Assembly: GCA_024280855.1 (NCBI GenBank)
Contig: JAJRPG010000093.1
Span: 46,705 to 110,704, forward strand
Direction: 5' to 3'
Length of the DNA: 64,000 bases
Source: Planctomycetota bacterium
GTDB taxonomy: Bacteria > Planctomycetota > Phycisphaerae > UBA1845
Below, in pieces: positions 17,401 to 26,132 of the stretch. The first letter of the stretch is position 1. Every line of letters starts with the position of its first letter. The notes under the pieces are model-generated. The model did not search any database. It saw nothing but the letters and a program-made list of their open reading frames with translations, and was not told the DNA's origin. Position numbers and translations under genes: made by a program.

Positions 17401-18224
17401 TCTTCCAGAGAAAACGTATAAGACTTTCCTGCAATCTCTATGAGGATATTGCCGATCGAATCGGCTGCGTCAGCGTTGTGTTTCTCTTGGTTACGATGAG
17501 CCAGAAATTTAGACAGTGCTAATTGATTGTTAATTTCTCGGTAGGCGATAGATGTCGAATGAACTTTTTTGGGCCGACCAGCGAAAATCCACGCCTTTTC
17601 TGCATGGTCGCCATGAGCGAGTGAAATTTCAATCGCTGGTTGAGAACGGGGATTGTCATTTACCATGCGTTGAATGGCAACGGCATCTGGAAGATATCGC
17701 AGCACCTCGACTGATACGCCGTCCATGCTAACCGAGTCCGCAGTTTGATGATCTACAATTTCCAAACCATCAAACACTGATTCGTCAAGATACGTCTTCA
17801 CATTTTGCTTGGAAGATCGATTGGCCAAGGTTAATGCGAGCTGGCCCGGGTTTCTAAACTCGGTAGTCGATTGCCCCTCTGCTAATCCAATTTGCCCATC
17901 CATGGCCCATTGTTGTGTGACATACGCACCAACCAGTGTCACGATGATGCCTGTATGCGTGAGTACAAATCCAACTTGACGTTTTGAGAATGGCCAGCGA
18001 ACGACAACGGCTGCAATCACGTTGATAGATAACAGCACGAGCAGCGCTTTGAACCACCATGCCTGATAGAAATATTCCAGTGCCGACTCCGTGCCGCTAA
18101 TGGACTCCATTGCGGTGGCGCAAGCCAACGTAAATAACAACAAAACCAACAATACGGCGGCCATCCACAGCGATCCGATAGCACGCATCCAGTAACGCCA
18201 AGACTTGTTTGATAGCGCATTCAT
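14463..18224 (-). CDS. ccsBA: ResB-CcsA fusion, System II cytochrome c synthetase
   Basis: 1253-residue integral membrane protein that exports haem and attaches it to CxxCH apocytochromes outside the cytoplasm. The N-terminal ResB part has three helices (residues ~13-105), a long periplasmic domain with two repeated halves (each with a PAIEISLAHGD/NPAVEVEV-type segment), and a helix near 555-580. A linker with His/Lys-rich charge and a second hydrophobic segment (~645-665) leads to CcsA. The C-terminal CcsA part has the WWD haem-handling motif WGRYWGWDPKEVW near residue 1080 and many helices. The fusion is known in several bacterial groups, and it fits a locus with seven multihaem proteins. 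A consensus sigma54 promoter lies 49-64 nt upstream. Confidence 0.95.
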   Translation of the reverse strand: MNALSNKSWRYWMRAIGSLWMAAVLLVLLLFTLACATAMESISGTESALEYFYQAWWFKALLVLLSINVIAAVVVRWPFSKRQVGFVLTHTGIIVTLVGAYVTQQWAMDGQIGLAEGQSTTEFRNPGQLALTLANRSSKQNVKTYLDESVFDGLEIVDHQTADSVSMDGVSVEVLRYLPDAVAIQRMVNDNPRSQPAIEISLAHGDHAEKAWIFAGRPKKVHSTSIAYREINNQLALSKFLAHRNQEKHNADAADSIGNILIEIAGKSYTFSLEDSLDSALPIGDSSLTFRVVRYLPHATVGADSKLTNMSPQPVNPAVEVEVIGPDGTEKRLAFAKFPDFSSMHGDTTITDLKVTFVTTSQDTPSVPIEIVRAPDGEYFVRFTTQDNSTTVHPLAMDTAVQTPWADQAITLIAGYDHARLEWNMNPVTPIRKNREPAIQVKISTSQYDSNMWIPKHRMMPLTIDGKPFEVTFSDEMISLGFNVVLNRFHIGYYPGTMRPRTFESHITLTDDTGLSVNRVVSMNHPVSFGKYTLYQSSYKQDGKNIYSYLSVANDPGMMVTFAGYIILIAGMIVVLVIRMSERPRTGVCLVVDANAKISQRKITAIDSTSKNNAGHSHGQQELERDDRPAKKNPQRDRNKTKKVTGLGFIAALLMLLPSSALSAELPQTLDLTSIRSLVTQHDGRWPPLDTLARDKVWRVTGAEFFQGRDPVLVFLAWNFDPQFWMNEPLISIANAELRGELALSSTKKVFSYKELIEHPRLRQLTKDLSKRNSSAKMNPLESKVASINEKLSTLGEVFMGGTIHSVPHPTDPQGAWTSISSASVKTAASSTQQAWLQLHQAFNSDDAAAFTTASQNLHTQLQNLPAAYRPSGEKIAVELHYNQLQPYQLSWEIMLAATMLAALAMWIRKRWFDGLVALGLISGFAVLTYGLWLRWAIAGRIPASNMFESLLFLSWGMGLFAIFAMIVFNNRMVPLTACGMGALALLLADCLPMNHFIRPIPPVLADTIWMSIHVPIIMVSYSVLALAMLIAHVQVAVMCIAPKRKDWSVSLDATHYWYVHVGSILLLIGIVTGSMWAASSWGRYWGWDPKEVWSLVAFLGYITILHVRIDHEVIPRWVYGLGFLLFVLVFALAITRIGSPSGAKLLVYTGAAVALAIFVFTHGAFATATKSIMAFWLIIMTYVGVNYVLGIGLHSYGFGTGAVAHYMFLTGGIDLGLVALCAIVYLWRRRRIIMTQDGQSIDPLMRRTRITH

Positions 18225-18539
18225 GATGATTCACTCCGGTCCATTTGGTCTCTAGTCTACATTATTAAACCGTGCAAATGGCGTGCCAAACGGTCAATTT
18301 CGTCCTAGGATTAAGCCATGGGGCGTTCAATATCTGCTGGCTTTTCAGCGATGTTGAGTTAGTCAGCTATCATGGCTTGACGAGGCGCTGGTGGCTACAG
18401 ACGACACGATCTTGTCACAAATAGGGGGCGGGGTCCCGCAAATGGCACACCGCCCTACCGCGATTCCTAAGTCTCATGCCCGCTTTCGAATCGGGTGAAA
18501 AATAGCAGATAAAATATAGGTGATAACGTTGGCTATCTC
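18225..18539. other. Regulatory gap between two minus-strand units
   Basis: No gene. It contains the sigma54 promoter of the ResB-CcsA gene at 18273-18288. A second, weaker minus-strand GG-N10-GC match lies at 18438-18451, with the same CCATTTGC core but GGTGT in place of GGCAC. A short GC stem (CCCG/CGGG near 18480-18498) follows the cytochrome gene stop. Confidence 0.5.
18273..18288 (-). promoter_or_regulatory. Sigma54 (-24/-12) promoter, ResB-CcsA gene
   Basis: Minus strand reads TGGCACGCCATTTGCA, a full match to the sigma54 consensus TGGCACG-N4-TTGCA with GG and GC 10 nt apart. Transcription would start near 18262, about 40 nt before the start codon. Confidence 0.85.
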
Positions 18540-20300
18540 TTATGGGTATTCCTCGTTGCGATGCTCTTCGCCGTGACAAATAAGTGTGCAACTGCCTGCC
18601 AGTGTGCCGTTATCTCGAAAAATCATGAGCCCCGTTGATGGCTCCGGTCGCACTATGGTGGTATCAAAATTTATCAAATGCGTATGGTCGGAAGAACCCG
18701 TAGCCACCGTCTGACTAACTCCATGTGGGGCATGACATGCGGAACATGGCGCACGCTCTTCGACTATGTGTTTGCGGTGTTCTTTGAAGCTTTCGTCGCC
18801 GAGAATGCTGGCCCGGCGGTGGCATTTGTAGCACAGTTCGTACTCCGCATGTGACTCGGTTGTTCCATCACGGGTGGTGTAATTACGTTCAAGCATAAAT
18901 TCATAACTGGAGCCATGTGGACCATCTGGCCCGTTACCATTATTCCGTGGGCCATTGTCATTATTGTGGCAATCGGTACATCGCAGACGAGACCCTTGCG
19001 GTAGTCCGGGGATCAAACTGACTGTATCTGAGCTTGGCGACGAAGCTGCTATGGGATGATAACTCGGATTGCCCGGCTGAATCTTGAGACGTATGCTCGT
19101 TGTTTGCGCTTGTCGAATAATGTTCGAATTCGTATTCACCGCAGCATCGCCATGACACTTCAGACAAACTTCATACTCATATTGTGATTCATCGAGCAAC
19201 GTCCCACCAATACTCACACCCACAACGCGAGACAGGGTTGCACCAATAGGAATATATGTCGTAGTCGGACCCTGTGGCGCAACGGCGTGGGGATTATGGC
19301 AATCGGCGCATTCGACATGAGCTTGGGTAATAAACGCACCCTCTGCAGGGTCGTGCGAGCCTTGGTCGTTTCTCGGGTCGTGGCTGGTGAATTTATTAAG
19401 GACGCCTAGGATATCGGTATTGGCTACGGAGCCGTCGTGGCAGTTAAGGCAATTGTCTTCCTCCGCTAAATTGATGAGTAGACGCTGCTTCCCCCCCGCC
19501 GTGTGCGAACGATGACAGCTTCGACAGGCATTTTCTGCAACCGTGCCAAATGGCCAATCATTTAATGCTGCTCCGCTAACAGAAGAGCTAGATGATTGAT
19601 GCGATGAACCCACCCAATCATTCATCTGATGACACGATGTACACAAATTTCCAAAACGCGGATCTAATACTAAAAAATCTCCGAACGTGTTGCGGTGTGG
19701 GTCGTGGCAAGAAGTGCATTGCAACTGTCCTGTTGCGTCGAGCTTCGTTTCGGCTGCTATAGCCTGCGGGGCTTTTAATTGTAGGTCTGAAGCTGCAATA
19801 CCGTTTGTATAATAGAAGCTGATCGGATGGTCATCAGATAGATCGGTACCTAAGTTAGTCAAACCAGCCGGTAGAAAATCCCCCCCCAGCATACGAATTT
19901 GATCTGCCCTACTGAGGACACTACCCAATGCAATCGTGCCATCATGGCAACTCAGACATAGCTTGCTCGAACCCGTGGGCTGGCCCGGATTAGCGTCCAG
20001 AGTAGACGATGCGTAAATTTGATAATTGGACAATGACAATTGGCGATTCCAGAGCGGTTTTAATCCCTGGGTGTTATGGGGGGCGTGGCAAAAAATACAG
20101 ATTTGCTGTTCAGTAGCTGCGCGAATAGTGCCTGGCCCTCCGGTAGATAAGTTGTGTACGGTATTGGCGATACGGTCCTGACCGTAGCCGCTTGTTGCCA
20201 ATAGCGCAAACGTAAGTACGAAGCATTTGCGTAACCGACGGATAGCCGACCTGCCATGAACGCGAATTATGAGAAGTTGGTTTTCCACTTTGAGGATCAT
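18540..20300 (-). CDS. Multihaem cytochrome c, 11 CxxCH plus one CxxxCH
   Basis: 586 residues. The start overlaps the preceding NHL gene by 4 nt (ATGA), so the operon is translationally coupled. A long basic N-terminus precedes a signal-like segment (CFVLTFALLATSGYG). Eleven CxxCH sites are counted, from CIFCHAPH to CSACHAPH, mostly in paired 'doubled CxxCH' modules. A twelfth, CTLICH, has three residues between cysteines and lies in the C-terminal segment GSCTLICHGEEH. A near-identical segment closes one domain of the giant cytochrome at 33275. As last gene of the NHL/pentahaem/barrel/NHL operon it is the best candidate for the main electron carrier of an outer-membrane conduit. Confidence 0.92.
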   Translation of the reverse strand: MILKVENQLLIIRVHGRSAIRRLRKCFVLTFALLATSGYGQDRIANTVHNLSTGGPGTIRAATEQQICIFCHAPHNTQGLKPLWNRQLSLSNYQIYASSTLDANPGQPTGSSKLCLSCHDGTIALGSVLSRADQIRMLGGDFLPAGLTNLGTDLSDDHPISFYYTNGIAASDLQLKAPQAIAAETKLDATGQLQCTSCHDPHRNTFGDFLVLDPRFGNLCTSCHQMNDWVGSSHQSSSSSVSGAALNDWPFGTVAENACRSCHRSHTAGGKQRLLINLAEEDNCLNCHDGSVANTDILGVLNKFTSHDPRNDQGSHDPAEGAFITQAHVECADCHNPHAVAPQGPTTTYIPIGATLSRVVGVSIGGTLLDESQYEYEVCLKCHGDAAVNTNSNIIRQAQTTSIRLKIQPGNPSYHPIAASSPSSDTVSLIPGLPQGSRLRCTDCHNNDNGPRNNGNGPDGPHGSSYEFMLERNYTTRDGTTESHAEYELCYKCHRRASILGDESFKEHRKHIVEERAPCSACHAPHGVSQTVATGSSDHTHLINFDTTIVRPEPSTGLMIFRDNGTLAGSCTLICHGEEHRNEEYP

Positions 20301-21355
20301 TTGCTTAACTCCCGCACGTCGATCTCATCATGCAAAATATCGAACACCTGCACACGCTGGTTGTAAGAGTCACACACCCACATACGATCTTGCGTGTCAA
20401 TGAAAATACCCGATGGCAGCCAGAACGCACCAGCGTCGCTTCCTTCTGCGCCAAGAAAAAGAAGTAGCCGACCTGTACGGTCAAATAATTGTATATTTTC
20501 AAATCGCGCGTCAACGACATATATCAAACCATCTCGATCTACTGCTATCGCTTTAGGGAGAGCGAGATCGCCGGGGGCGTCTCCTGCTTGGCCAAACGTT
20601 GCGACTGATCTGCCATCAGCGGTAATTCCTTGCACCCGCTGATTGCCTGCGTCCGCAATCCACAAGATGTTTCCGTCATCTGTAATGGCGCACGGAAAGT
20701 TAAACTTTCCAGGCCCAGTACCTCTTTCCCCTAGAATTCGTTTCAGTCGTCCCCGTTGATCCAACACTTTGATATTGTGAGCCACGGTATCCACGACAAA
20801 AAGTTCTTGAGTTTTCGCACGATAGGCTAGCGCTGCCGGGCGAAGCAGCTCTTCGGGTAATCGAACCGTATAGACTAGCGAGCCATCATCAGTAGAAATC
20901 TGGTGGATCGTGATACCTTCGGAGTCACAAACGTACATGGTGTCGTCAGGGCCAGCCGTTAGTCCGACGGGACTCAGTAATGCGGATTGATTTAGTTTAA
21001 CAATTTTTTTGTATTTCCTAGTTTGCATATCAAACAAATGCAAACATCGCCCGCCCGGATCAGCGATCCAGACTTTTTCCCCATCAGGAGATACATAGAC
21101 GCTCCGTGGGCCATAAAGCGGCATGGCAGTCTCTACGCCAACCATAAACTCAACAACGCCCTGTAATAATTTTCGCCCCGGTTTCAAATCTTCTGAACTA
21201 CTTAATTGACCAACATAGGCAATTCGTGGCTGTTCGGGTGGGGCTGGCCAAACCAATTTAGCATCGGTTGGTTCAAATATTCGGCCCGGTGCGGATGCAC
21301 AACCTGTCGTGCCAAGACACATCATCATTAACGATATTTTGATTGGTATACTCAT
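20297..21355 (-). CDS. NHL-repeat beta-propeller lipoprotein
   Basis: 352 residues from the ATG at 21355, which shares a base with the stop of the barrel gene; an in-frame TTG lies one codon earlier. The signal peptide ends in a lipobox (LGTTGCAS). NHL blades follow at ~40-residue spacing: GPRSVYVSPDGEKVWIADPG, SPVGLTAGPDDTMYVCDSEG, RPAALAYRAKTQELFVVDT, FPCAITDDGNILWIADAGN, LPKAIAVDRDGLIYVVDARF and LPSGIFIDTQDRMWVCDSYN, i.e. a six-bladed propeller. NHL/6-bladed propellers accompany multihaem cytochromes in many electron-transfer loci; a scaffold or assembly role is likely. Confidence 0.88.
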   Translation of the reverse strand: MSIPIKISLMMMCLGTTGCASAPGRIFEPTDAKLVWPAPPEQPRIAYVGQLSSSEDLKPGRKLLQGVVEFMVGVETAMPLYGPRSVYVSPDGEKVWIADPGGRCLHLFDMQTRKYKKIVKLNQSALLSPVGLTAGPDDTMYVCDSEGITIHQISTDDGSLVYTVRLPEELLRPAALAYRAKTQELFVVDTVAHNIKVLDQRGRLKRILGERGTGPGKFNFPCAITDDGNILWIADAGNQRVQGITADGRSVATFGQAGDAPGDLALPKAIAVDRDGLIYVVDARFENIQLFDRTGRLLLFLGAEGSDAGAFWLPSGIFIDTQDRMWVCDSYNQRVQVFDILHDEIDVRELSK

Positions 21356-23427
21356 CAAAGTGACCTTCGTATTTGCAGAAAGAGTGAGGACTGTTTGTTG
21401 TCGGCAAAAACGTCCTGAAACTTTCCATATTCGTATGTTAGCCTAACTTCAGTTTGGCGAATGTTCCACTCAAGCGAAAAATCAATATCTAATCCTTCAT
21501 CATCACCGCTGAGCGAATCATTTTCTTTTCGAAATAGCACGGTTGTTTCGATAACAAATTTTGGCGTGATCGGAAGGCGATAATTCCCCTCGACAGTAAA
21601 AAACTTCAGATCTCGTGCATTGGGTTCGAAATTCCTGACATCTGACCATCGAAATCGTAGCTGACCTGTCGCGCCTTTGCTGAACCGTCGCATCAGGGTC
21701 GCATTGGCACGAATCGCGGTGAACGGGCTGATGCTGGAATCCCGGTCCTCATACTCAATACCTAATCGAAGAGAATCATGATCGTAGGCCAAACCAATGA
21801 TGTGGGCGGTGATGTCCTCCGGTGTCACGCCGCTTACTGATGGCGGAGTAACTGACTGATCCTGTTTAATAAATCGGTAATACGGTTCCAATCCCATGCT
21901 AAAATCCTGGCGAATACTGAATTGATGACTAACAGTGTCAAGGATGAATGAACCGCCGACTTGAAATAAATAATCGACTAACACCGTTTGGCCATCTAAG
22001 ATGCGCCCCGTCGGTACGCGTTCCAATTCTATTTGATCGCCAATTAGTCGCACAGTGAAGTCTCGACCAGAGATAAAGGTTGTGGTGCGGTCATCAGCCG
22101 TGACGAATATGGTGCTAGTCTGTATTCGTGTATTAGACAATATATTCGGCATCGGATCAACAAAGGTATGCCGCTCATCCAAAACCTCAATAAGCTGCTC
22201 GCCCCCCTGCCTATCCTCACGCTGGGCGCGTCCTTGATAGTTCGCAAACAATGTGCCCCAACGGTTCTTCTTGCGGTAATCGAGACTTACCTGCGCACCG
22301 TAGCGTTTCACATCGAGTCCCGATTTGAATTCTTGCCATTGGCCAAAGCCATGAAATTGAGACACCAGACTATCATATAACCGATGCTCGAACGTACCGT
22401 TAATCGAATAGGACTGCTCCTCGAGGGGCGTAACTCCCGCTAAATTACCCTGCTTGCGGTCGATGACTTCAAACTGATACCATGACCTTACATTCTCCGT
22501 ATGCTGAAGCCGCAAAATCTCCCGCCAACGAAAACGTTCGATATTAAATGAGCCTTTTTGGTCGTACAAATTTAGCTCTGACTCAAGCCGATGTCTGTGT
22601 TGTGGCCCGAATTCAATTTTATCTGATAGCGATAGCTCGTTCGTGTCATAATTTAGACCAAAAGGTTCTTCCTCTGTTTTTCGATATTCATAATCAAATG
22701 ACAACACATGATTGTCAGTGAATCGGTATTCTGTATCGAAACGAAACAAAGTGTTTTTCTGCCTCCCGTTATCTTCAAAGTCGCTCAAGGGTTCGAGTCG
22801 AACATCGTTATGTGAAAACTGTATGCTGGTAGGCATTTTTTCGTCAACGATACGCCAAAGAAAACCATAGTTAGTAGTTGTCACTTCCAGGCTTGATTGA
22901 AACGAACGTGGCTGAAGCGTACGCTGCCGACGCGCATGGACAGATAGCGGATATGATTTCTTTTTTAAGAACTGACCTGATACGTCAAATTCTACTACCG
23001 TACCCTGCTCACTAGTTGAACGCTTTCGATCGCCAAAGGTATCCTCAAAGTCCTGTTGCAATAACCCAAACAAACCCGCAGCAGAGAATTCTAGAAAATT
23101 TGGATGGTATACATAACCGTCCATCTCAAGGTGAATATTTTGTTCAAAAATGGATTCTTTGGATTTCGTTTTGCCAGCTCCAACTTTTGATTGTTGATCA
23201 TTTTTGCGCTGCTTCGCTACATACTCTACATAGCCCTCCGTATGGGTAACTTGCAACTGCTTAATGCCGCGCGTTGTTTTTTGATCGACTAAGCATCCAC
23301 TCAGGCTGCCTATCATCATCACGGATAAACATCCTGGCAGCAGACACCGACAACAAATTAAATTTGAAAATGTCCTTGACGACCGCCTCTGCTCACGCTG
23401 CGCAAATTGGTTCGGGTTCGTTGTCAA
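21355..23427 (-). CDS. Putative outer-membrane beta-barrel protein of a cytochrome conduit
   Basis: 690 residues, start codon TTG overlapping the upstream pentahaem gene by 4 nt. A lipobox-like end is visible (IGSLSGCLVDQ). The rest is rich in alternating polar/aromatic strands separated by charged turns, as in porin-like barrels (for example VLSFDYEYRKTEEEPFG, SWYQFEVIDRKQGN, VRLTYEYGKFQDVF). No enzyme motif is seen. Flanked by cytochromes and NHL lipoproteins in one operon, it is a candidate for the pore of a porin-cytochrome complex. The barrel call rests on pattern only. Confidence 0.6.
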   Translation of the reverse strand: MTTNPNQFAQREQRRSSRTFSNLICCRCLLPGCLSVMMIGSLSGCLVDQKTTRGIKQLQVTHTEGYVEYVAKQRKNDQQSKVGAGKTKSKESIFEQNIHLEMDGYVYHPNFLEFSAAGLFGLLQQDFEDTFGDRKRSTSEQGTVVEFDVSGQFLKKKSYPLSVHARRQRTLQPRSFQSSLEVTTTNYGFLWRIVDEKMPTSIQFSHNDVRLEPLSDFEDNGRQKNTLFRFDTEYRFTDNHVLSFDYEYRKTEEEPFGLNYDTNELSLSDKIEFGPQHRHRLESELNLYDQKGSFNIERFRWREILRLQHTENVRSWYQFEVIDRKQGNLAGVTPLEEQSYSINGTFEHRLYDSLVSQFHGFGQWQEFKSGLDVKRYGAQVSLDYRKKNRWGTLFANYQGRAQREDRQGGEQLIEVLDERHTFVDPMPNILSNTRIQTSTIFVTADDRTTTFISGRDFTVRLIGDQIELERVPTGRILDGQTVLVDYLFQVGGSFILDTVSHQFSIRQDFSMGLEPYYRFIKQDQSVTPPSVSGVTPEDITAHIIGLAYDHDSLRLGIEYEDRDSSISPFTAIRANATLMRRFSKGATGQLRFRWSDVRNFEPNARDLKFFTVEGNYRLPITPKFVIETTVLFRKENDSLSGDDEGLDIDFSLEWNIRQTEVRLTYEYGKFQDVFADNKQSSLFLQIRRSL

Positions 23428-24011
23428 GACCCACTTCCTTGCCCGGGCTTGAGAAAGAATCGATTATCTCCGCCGTGTGCGTGATGACATTGGGTGCAAG
23501 ATCGCGCGTCTTGTTCTTGGTGGTGTGGCCCTTCTTCCAGGTCCTCGCGATCGTGACATTGAAAACACATCGTGCTATCGTCATTTAGGAGTAAGTGTTT
23601 GTTCGGTGAAGTGTGGTGATGATGGCATGAAAGGCAAGCATTCACAGCTACCGGGCCATGGACATAGGCATATTGTGTTTGAGGTTTGGCGTGACACATC
23701 AAGCACAAACCATCTTCCACAGAACGAAATAACCCGCCGGTCTCCGCATTATGACACTTGCCGCAACGGTTTTCTCGGAATGGCATATGGGCGATCAAGG
23801 CAACAATTGGCGTGATGACTTTAGTATCTACTTCGTCGATAGGTACGTCCCCACCCTCACGAGAATAGCCAACTTGCGGTACAGCACCGGGTACGGGAAC
23901 GCCATCAAAAAAAAACGTCAAAACGCGATATCGATTAGCTGAACTACATGCGATATGTAAGAGCAACGCAATAGAGATAATAATTATCGAAATGCGTGCG
24001 TGTCTGTCCAT
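23424..24011 (-). CDS. Pentahaem c-type cytochrome lipoprotein
   Basis: 195 residues. Signal peptide with lipobox (LLLHIACSS) predicts a lipid anchor. Five CxxCH sites: CGKCH, CLMCH, CLSCHHHH, CFQCH and CTQCHHAHG, in doubled-CxxCH arrangement with extra His residues as axial ligands. It ends inside the barrel gene (4-nt overlap) and starts 29 nt after the NHL lipoprotein gene. Suggested role: periplasm-side electron donor to the conduit. Confidence 0.92.
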   Translation of the reverse strand: MDRHARISIIIISIALLLHIACSSANRYRVLTFFFDGVPVPGAVPQVGYSREGGDVPIDEVDTKVITPIVALIAHMPFRENRCGKCHNAETGGLFRSVEDGLCLMCHAKPQTQYAYVHGPVAVNACLSCHHHHTSPNKHLLLNDDSTMCFQCHDREDLEEGPHHQEQDARSCTQCHHAHGGDNRFFLKPGQGSGS

Positions 24012-24040
24012 AAATGGATTGCTCCTCGTACATTACGATC

Positions 24041-25273
24041 TCAGTTCGCAGCCTTATCGGTCGCAGCTTCTTGCTCAATTAGCTTTGTTTCCGTGTCTAT
24101 CGCTGGAACTGACTTGGGGGCTACTTCGACAGGACCAATATTTTTCTCATCCGCACTGCTCGGTAGCTCTCGCATATTCGAAGCGCCATAATCGTACCCC
24201 TCGGGAAAAGAACCGAAGGCGTACACGTTGATGAGATATTGACCATATTGACTAGCCACGAATATCAAACTTTCTGGCGTGAAATCCTTATGCAAATATT
24301 TCTTGAAGTACTTTATGGAAGTTTTATCGATAGCCACGGATGCGGGTAACCCGAGGGCACCGGGAACATTTCCAGGCCCGCCGAAACGCATGAGCCTGTC
24401 GCCATCAGAATTGAACATCTGCACAATTTCGGTGGCGCCATCAACCACATACACGATATTGTCCGGGCCAACTCGAATGCCTCGAGGTCTGCCGAACTGC
24501 CCTAACATGTAACCGGGCGTACCTTTAGACCAAATTGGCTCACCCTGGGGAGATAGTTTTTGAACACGCCAATTGTGTGTATCACTGATATATATATTTC
24601 CTTCGCTATCAAGATCGATACTGTTTGGGATCTTGAATTCCCCGGGTTCACCGCCCGGCTTACCAATGGTTCGTAGAACTTTTCCGCTTTTGCGATCAAG
24701 CACAACAATTTGGCAAGTCTGGTCATTATCAAGAACGAATAATTCATTTTCAAACACCGCGACATCAACTGGTCGGCAAGGCTCTGGAATATCATAAGCA
24801 GTGACATATTTATCATCTGGACCGAATGCGACGATTTGTTTTCGAACTGGGTCAGCCACAAATTTGTAACCTAGCGGGTCAATAACGATGTTGATTGGCT
24901 TGCGCAAACGTCCTGGACCTCGATCACCAAAAATCGAATATCGCTGCTCTTTGAAATCTAGTCGAACGATTGCCAGCGCCTTCGTGTCGCAGACGTAAAC
25001 CACCCCTTCAAAAGCTGCTACACCATATGGCTTAACAAGATGTCGAGCCGCAGTGGGTTCGTCACCCAACACAAACGACTCAAATGAATCGCGGGTAGGT
25101 TCGACTTGCTCTGCGCCACTAGCCCAAGTGAGAAATTGAATACGGGGGTTTTCAGGAGGAGCCGGGAAAAACAGCCATTCCTTATCCGTTTTTTCTACAG
25201 TCTGACAGCCCACCATCCCCAAGAGCATACCGGCTATGATACATATGTTTGGCTTAATAGTATTCATGGTCAT
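24041..25273 (-). CDS. NHL-repeat beta-propeller lipoprotein, first gene of the operon
   Basis: 410 residues. Signal peptide with lipobox (LLGMVGCQT); ribosome site AAGGTGAG before the ATG (a second ATG is 6 nt on). NHL blades are clear: KPYGVAAFEGVVYVCDTKA, KPINIVIDPLGYKFVADPV, RPVDVAVFENELFVLDNDQ, IPNSIDLDSEGNIYISDTHN, RPRGIRVGPDNIVYVVDGAT and LPASVAIDKT. It shares the opening WLFFPAPPENPRIQFL with the downstream NHL protein (WPAPPEQPRIAYVG), so the two are paralogues. A sigma54 promoter lies about 76 nt upstream. Confidence 0.88.
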   Translation of the reverse strand: MTMNTIKPNICIIAGMLLGMVGCQTVEKTDKEWLFFPAPPENPRIQFLTWASGAEQVEPTRDSFESFVLGDEPTAARHLVKPYGVAAFEGVVYVCDTKALAIVRLDFKEQRYSIFGDRGPGRLRKPINIVIDPLGYKFVADPVRKQIVAFGPDDKYVTAYDIPEPCRPVDVAVFENELFVLDNDQTCQIVVLDRKSGKVLRTIGKPGGEPGEFKIPNSIDLDSEGNIYISDTHNWRVQKLSPQGEPIWSKGTPGYMLGQFGRPRGIRVGPDNIVYVVDGATEIVQMFNSDGDRLMRFGGPGNVPGALGLPASVAIDKTSIKYFKKYLHKDFTPESLIFVASQYGQYLINVYAFGSFPEGYDYGASNMRELPSSADEKNIGPVEVAPKSVPAIDTETKLIEQEAATDKAAN

Positions 25274-25348
25274 GGCTCACCTTTATCGGTTGTAAATGCT
25301 AATAGACAAGCTAGTTATCAGCTATTGTCGCAACTACTGAACCCTGCG

Positions 25349-25364
25349 TGCAAGATTCATGCCG
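25349..25364 (-). promoter_or_regulatory. Sigma54 promoter of the NHL/cytochrome/barrel operon
   Basis: Minus strand reads CGGCATGAATCTTGCA: GG and GC 10 nt apart and an exact TTGCA; two mismatches to the TGGCACG half. It sits between the terminator of the upstream unit and the first gene of the operon. Confidence 0.75.
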
Positions 25365-25377
25365 CAATGCATAAAAA

Positions 25378-25408
25378 AACGCACACACGACTGTAGCGTG
25401 TGTGCGTT
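25378..25408 (-). terminator. Rho-independent terminator of the tetrahaem gene
   Basis: Perfect 12-bp stem AACGCACACACG/CGTGTGTGCGTT with a 7-nt loop. On the minus strand it is followed by a run of seven T. It lies about 80 nt after the stop at 25488 and separates that gene from the NHL operon. Confidence 0.92.
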
Positions 25409-25487
25409 GACAATTATGAACACTTACATCGGGTTTCTGCCAGCGTACCGCAGCATTACTGGCTACGAGTCACAGCAAGCCATAACC

Positions 25488-26132
25488 TTACTTGTTGTGA
25501 CATTGCAAGCAGAGATAGCTCTCTTGGATGGGAACACGTAGAAAACTCCCCAATCCGTTGTTGTGTACTTGATGGCAGGATGTACATTCAACTCGATCAA
25601 GCCCATTGATGGCTACGAGCTGCACACCAGGTCCGCCGCCAATTCCAGGAGCAAAGCCTGTTGGATCGTTGAACTCACTGGGATTCGATGTTGGATAGGC
25701 GATTCCTATGGGGTGATCATCGGAAAGATCTGTGCCCAGATTCTCGCTACCAGTCAATACAATACCTGTGCTAGTGACACCGCCATAATTGTCGATAGCC
25801 GTCACACCGTCATGGCAACTCAAGCATAGTTTACTTGGCGGTTCTGGCTGACCTGCCGAGCTGCTGTACATCGTAAAAGTTTCCTGTGTAACAGCATGAT
25901 TCCATAATGCACCTAACTCTCCAGAGACACTCGCATTGTGAGGTGTATGACACGGCATGCAAACACGATTTCCAGGTACCGTCACGCCAGGATAATTGTT
26001 TAGATTATGCGGCGAATTCAAAATACCAACTGACGGGTAGGTTGTCGAGTCACCTGGAATAATCTGTCCAAGTGCTGGCATTGCCAGCATGGCTACCATT
26101 AGCGTCGATGCGATTACAAGATTACGTTTCAT
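25488..26132 (-). CDS. Tetrahaem c-type cytochrome
   Basis: 214 residues from the ATG at 26132, chosen because a perfect AGGAGG lies 8 nt upstream and the signal peptide (KRNLVIASTLMVAMLAMPALG) starts there; the frame is open 12 codons further. Four CxxCH: CMPCHTPH, CLSCHDG, CTSCHQVH and CLQCH. Segments LCLSCHDGVTAIDNYGG and LGTDLSDDHPIGIAY parallel the 11-haem protein at 18540 (LGTDLSDDHPISFYY), so the two share a module. It is a single-gene unit with its own terminator. Soluble periplasmic carrier is likely. Confidence 0.92.
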   Translation of the reverse strand: MKRNLVIASTLMVAMLAMPALGQIIPGDSTTYPSVGILNSPHNLNNYPGVTVPGNRVCMPCHTPHNASVSGELGALWNHAVTQETFTMYSSSAGQPEPPSKLCLSCHDGVTAIDNYGGVTSTGIVLTGSENLGTDLSDDHPIGIAYPTSNPSEFNDPTGFAPGIGGGPGVQLVAINGLDRVECTSCHQVHNNGLGSFLRVPIQESYLCLQCHNK

